Assembly: GCA_938082635.1 (NCBI GenBank)
Contig: CALLLI010000232.1
Span: 1-35,946, forward strand
DNA length: 35,946 bases
Reading direction: 5' to 3'
Origin: an uncultured Verrucomicrobiales bacterium
GTDB lineage: Bacteria > Verrucomicrobiota > Verrucomicrobiia > Verrucomicrobiales > DEV007
Shown here: positions 35,845-35,946 of the stretch, in pieces
Layout of the letters: every line of letters starts with the position of its first letter
Position numbering within the stretch: position 1 is the first letter of the stretch
Made by a program: the position numbers and the translations under genes
Notes under the pieces: generated by a model
Told to the model about the DNA's origin: nothing
What the model saw: the letters and a program-made list of their open reading frames with translations, nothing else
The model's database searches: none

Positions 35845-35871
35845 GGGCCGCATGGTTTACCCATGCGGCCC
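35845..35871 (+). terminator. Strong hairpin downstream of the M56 gene
   Basis: GGGCCGCATGG, TTTAC loop and CCATGCGGCCC form a perfect 11-base GC-rich stem. It lies directly after one candidate stop (35842-35844) and about 50 bases after the other (35794). There is no long T-run after the stem, so termination could be non-canonical or the hairpin may only protect the 3' end. Confidence 0.55.
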
Positions 35872-35878
35872 TGGTTGT

Positions 35879-35898
35879 TGCGACTTTCTTTTGTCGCA
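35879..35898 (+). repeat. Second small hairpin
   Basis: TGCGAC, an eight-base loop of mostly T, and GTCGCA form a six-base stem seven bases after the stronger hairpin. Two hairpins in a row may act together as a terminator region. The remaining 48 bases of the window show nothing I can name. Confidence 0.4.
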
Positions 35899-35946
35899 CC
35901 TGCTCTGGCTATCCCTTGGTCAGGTTGCACCTCTGCAGTGCCTGCT

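Noticed and set aside
1-35946. Enrichment of the GTTAG/CTAAC pentamer
   Set aside because: It catches the eye, but a rough hand count over the first 18 kb is about what chance predicts for a pentamer on both strands.

Overview
The window most likely comes from a Verrucomicrobiota chromosome (Lentisphaerota is the alternative). It combines a complete division and cell-wall (dcw) cluster ending in ftsZ with sulfatases, DUF1501 and PSCyt1/DUF1549/DUF1553 proteins. Planctomycetes share the second gene set but lack ftsZ and most of dcw. MurE carries the DNPR motif of meso-diaminopimelate-adding enzymes, so the peptidoglycan is probably meso-DAP type. This placement rests on gene content only; no rRNA is present.

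Region 1 (1-19534, all minus strand) is one tightly packed dcw operon. In transcription order it reads mraZ, rsmH, ftsL, ftsI, murE, murF, mraY, murD, a LysM membrane protein, ftsW, murG, a murC-murB fusion, ddl, ftsQ, ftsA and ftsZ, with ftsZ running off the window start. Genes overlap by 1-4 bases or sit a few to about 35 bases apart, and several start with GTG or TTG. Unusual members are the LysM gene, the MurC-MurB fusion with Cys in place of the usual MurB catalytic Ser, and an FtsZ with altered GTPase motifs and a very long charged tail. A 323-base AT-rich region upstream (19535-19857) holds direct and inverted repeats and candidate MraZ operator repeats.

Region 2 (19858-24137, plus strand) has four genes: a membrane-anchored protein with BON-like repeats, a membrane-anchored coiled-coil protein with two helix-hairpin-helix domains, a small membrane-anchored protein of unknown function, and an Nramp-fold transporter lacking the canonical metal-binding residues.

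Region 3 (24134-33542, minus strand) is a catabolic operon of the type planctomycetes and verrucomicrobia use on sulfated polysaccharides: PSCyt1/DUF1549/DUF1553 protein, GxxExxY protein, sulfatase, DUF1501 protein, and a double sulfatase with two intact catalytic domains in one chain. The GxxExxY gene lies in a 473-base segment bounded by 32-base inverted repeats (30 of 32 identical). One repeat copy encodes the core of the neighbouring sulfatase's signal peptide. A 134-base segment with related inverted ends lies at the other end of that sulfatase gene. This arrangement is the best candidate for something undescribed.

Region 4 (33715-35946, plus strand) is a BlaI/MecI-type repressor followed by an M56 (BlaR1-like) sensor peptidase gene broken by at least one frameshift, ending in two hairpins.
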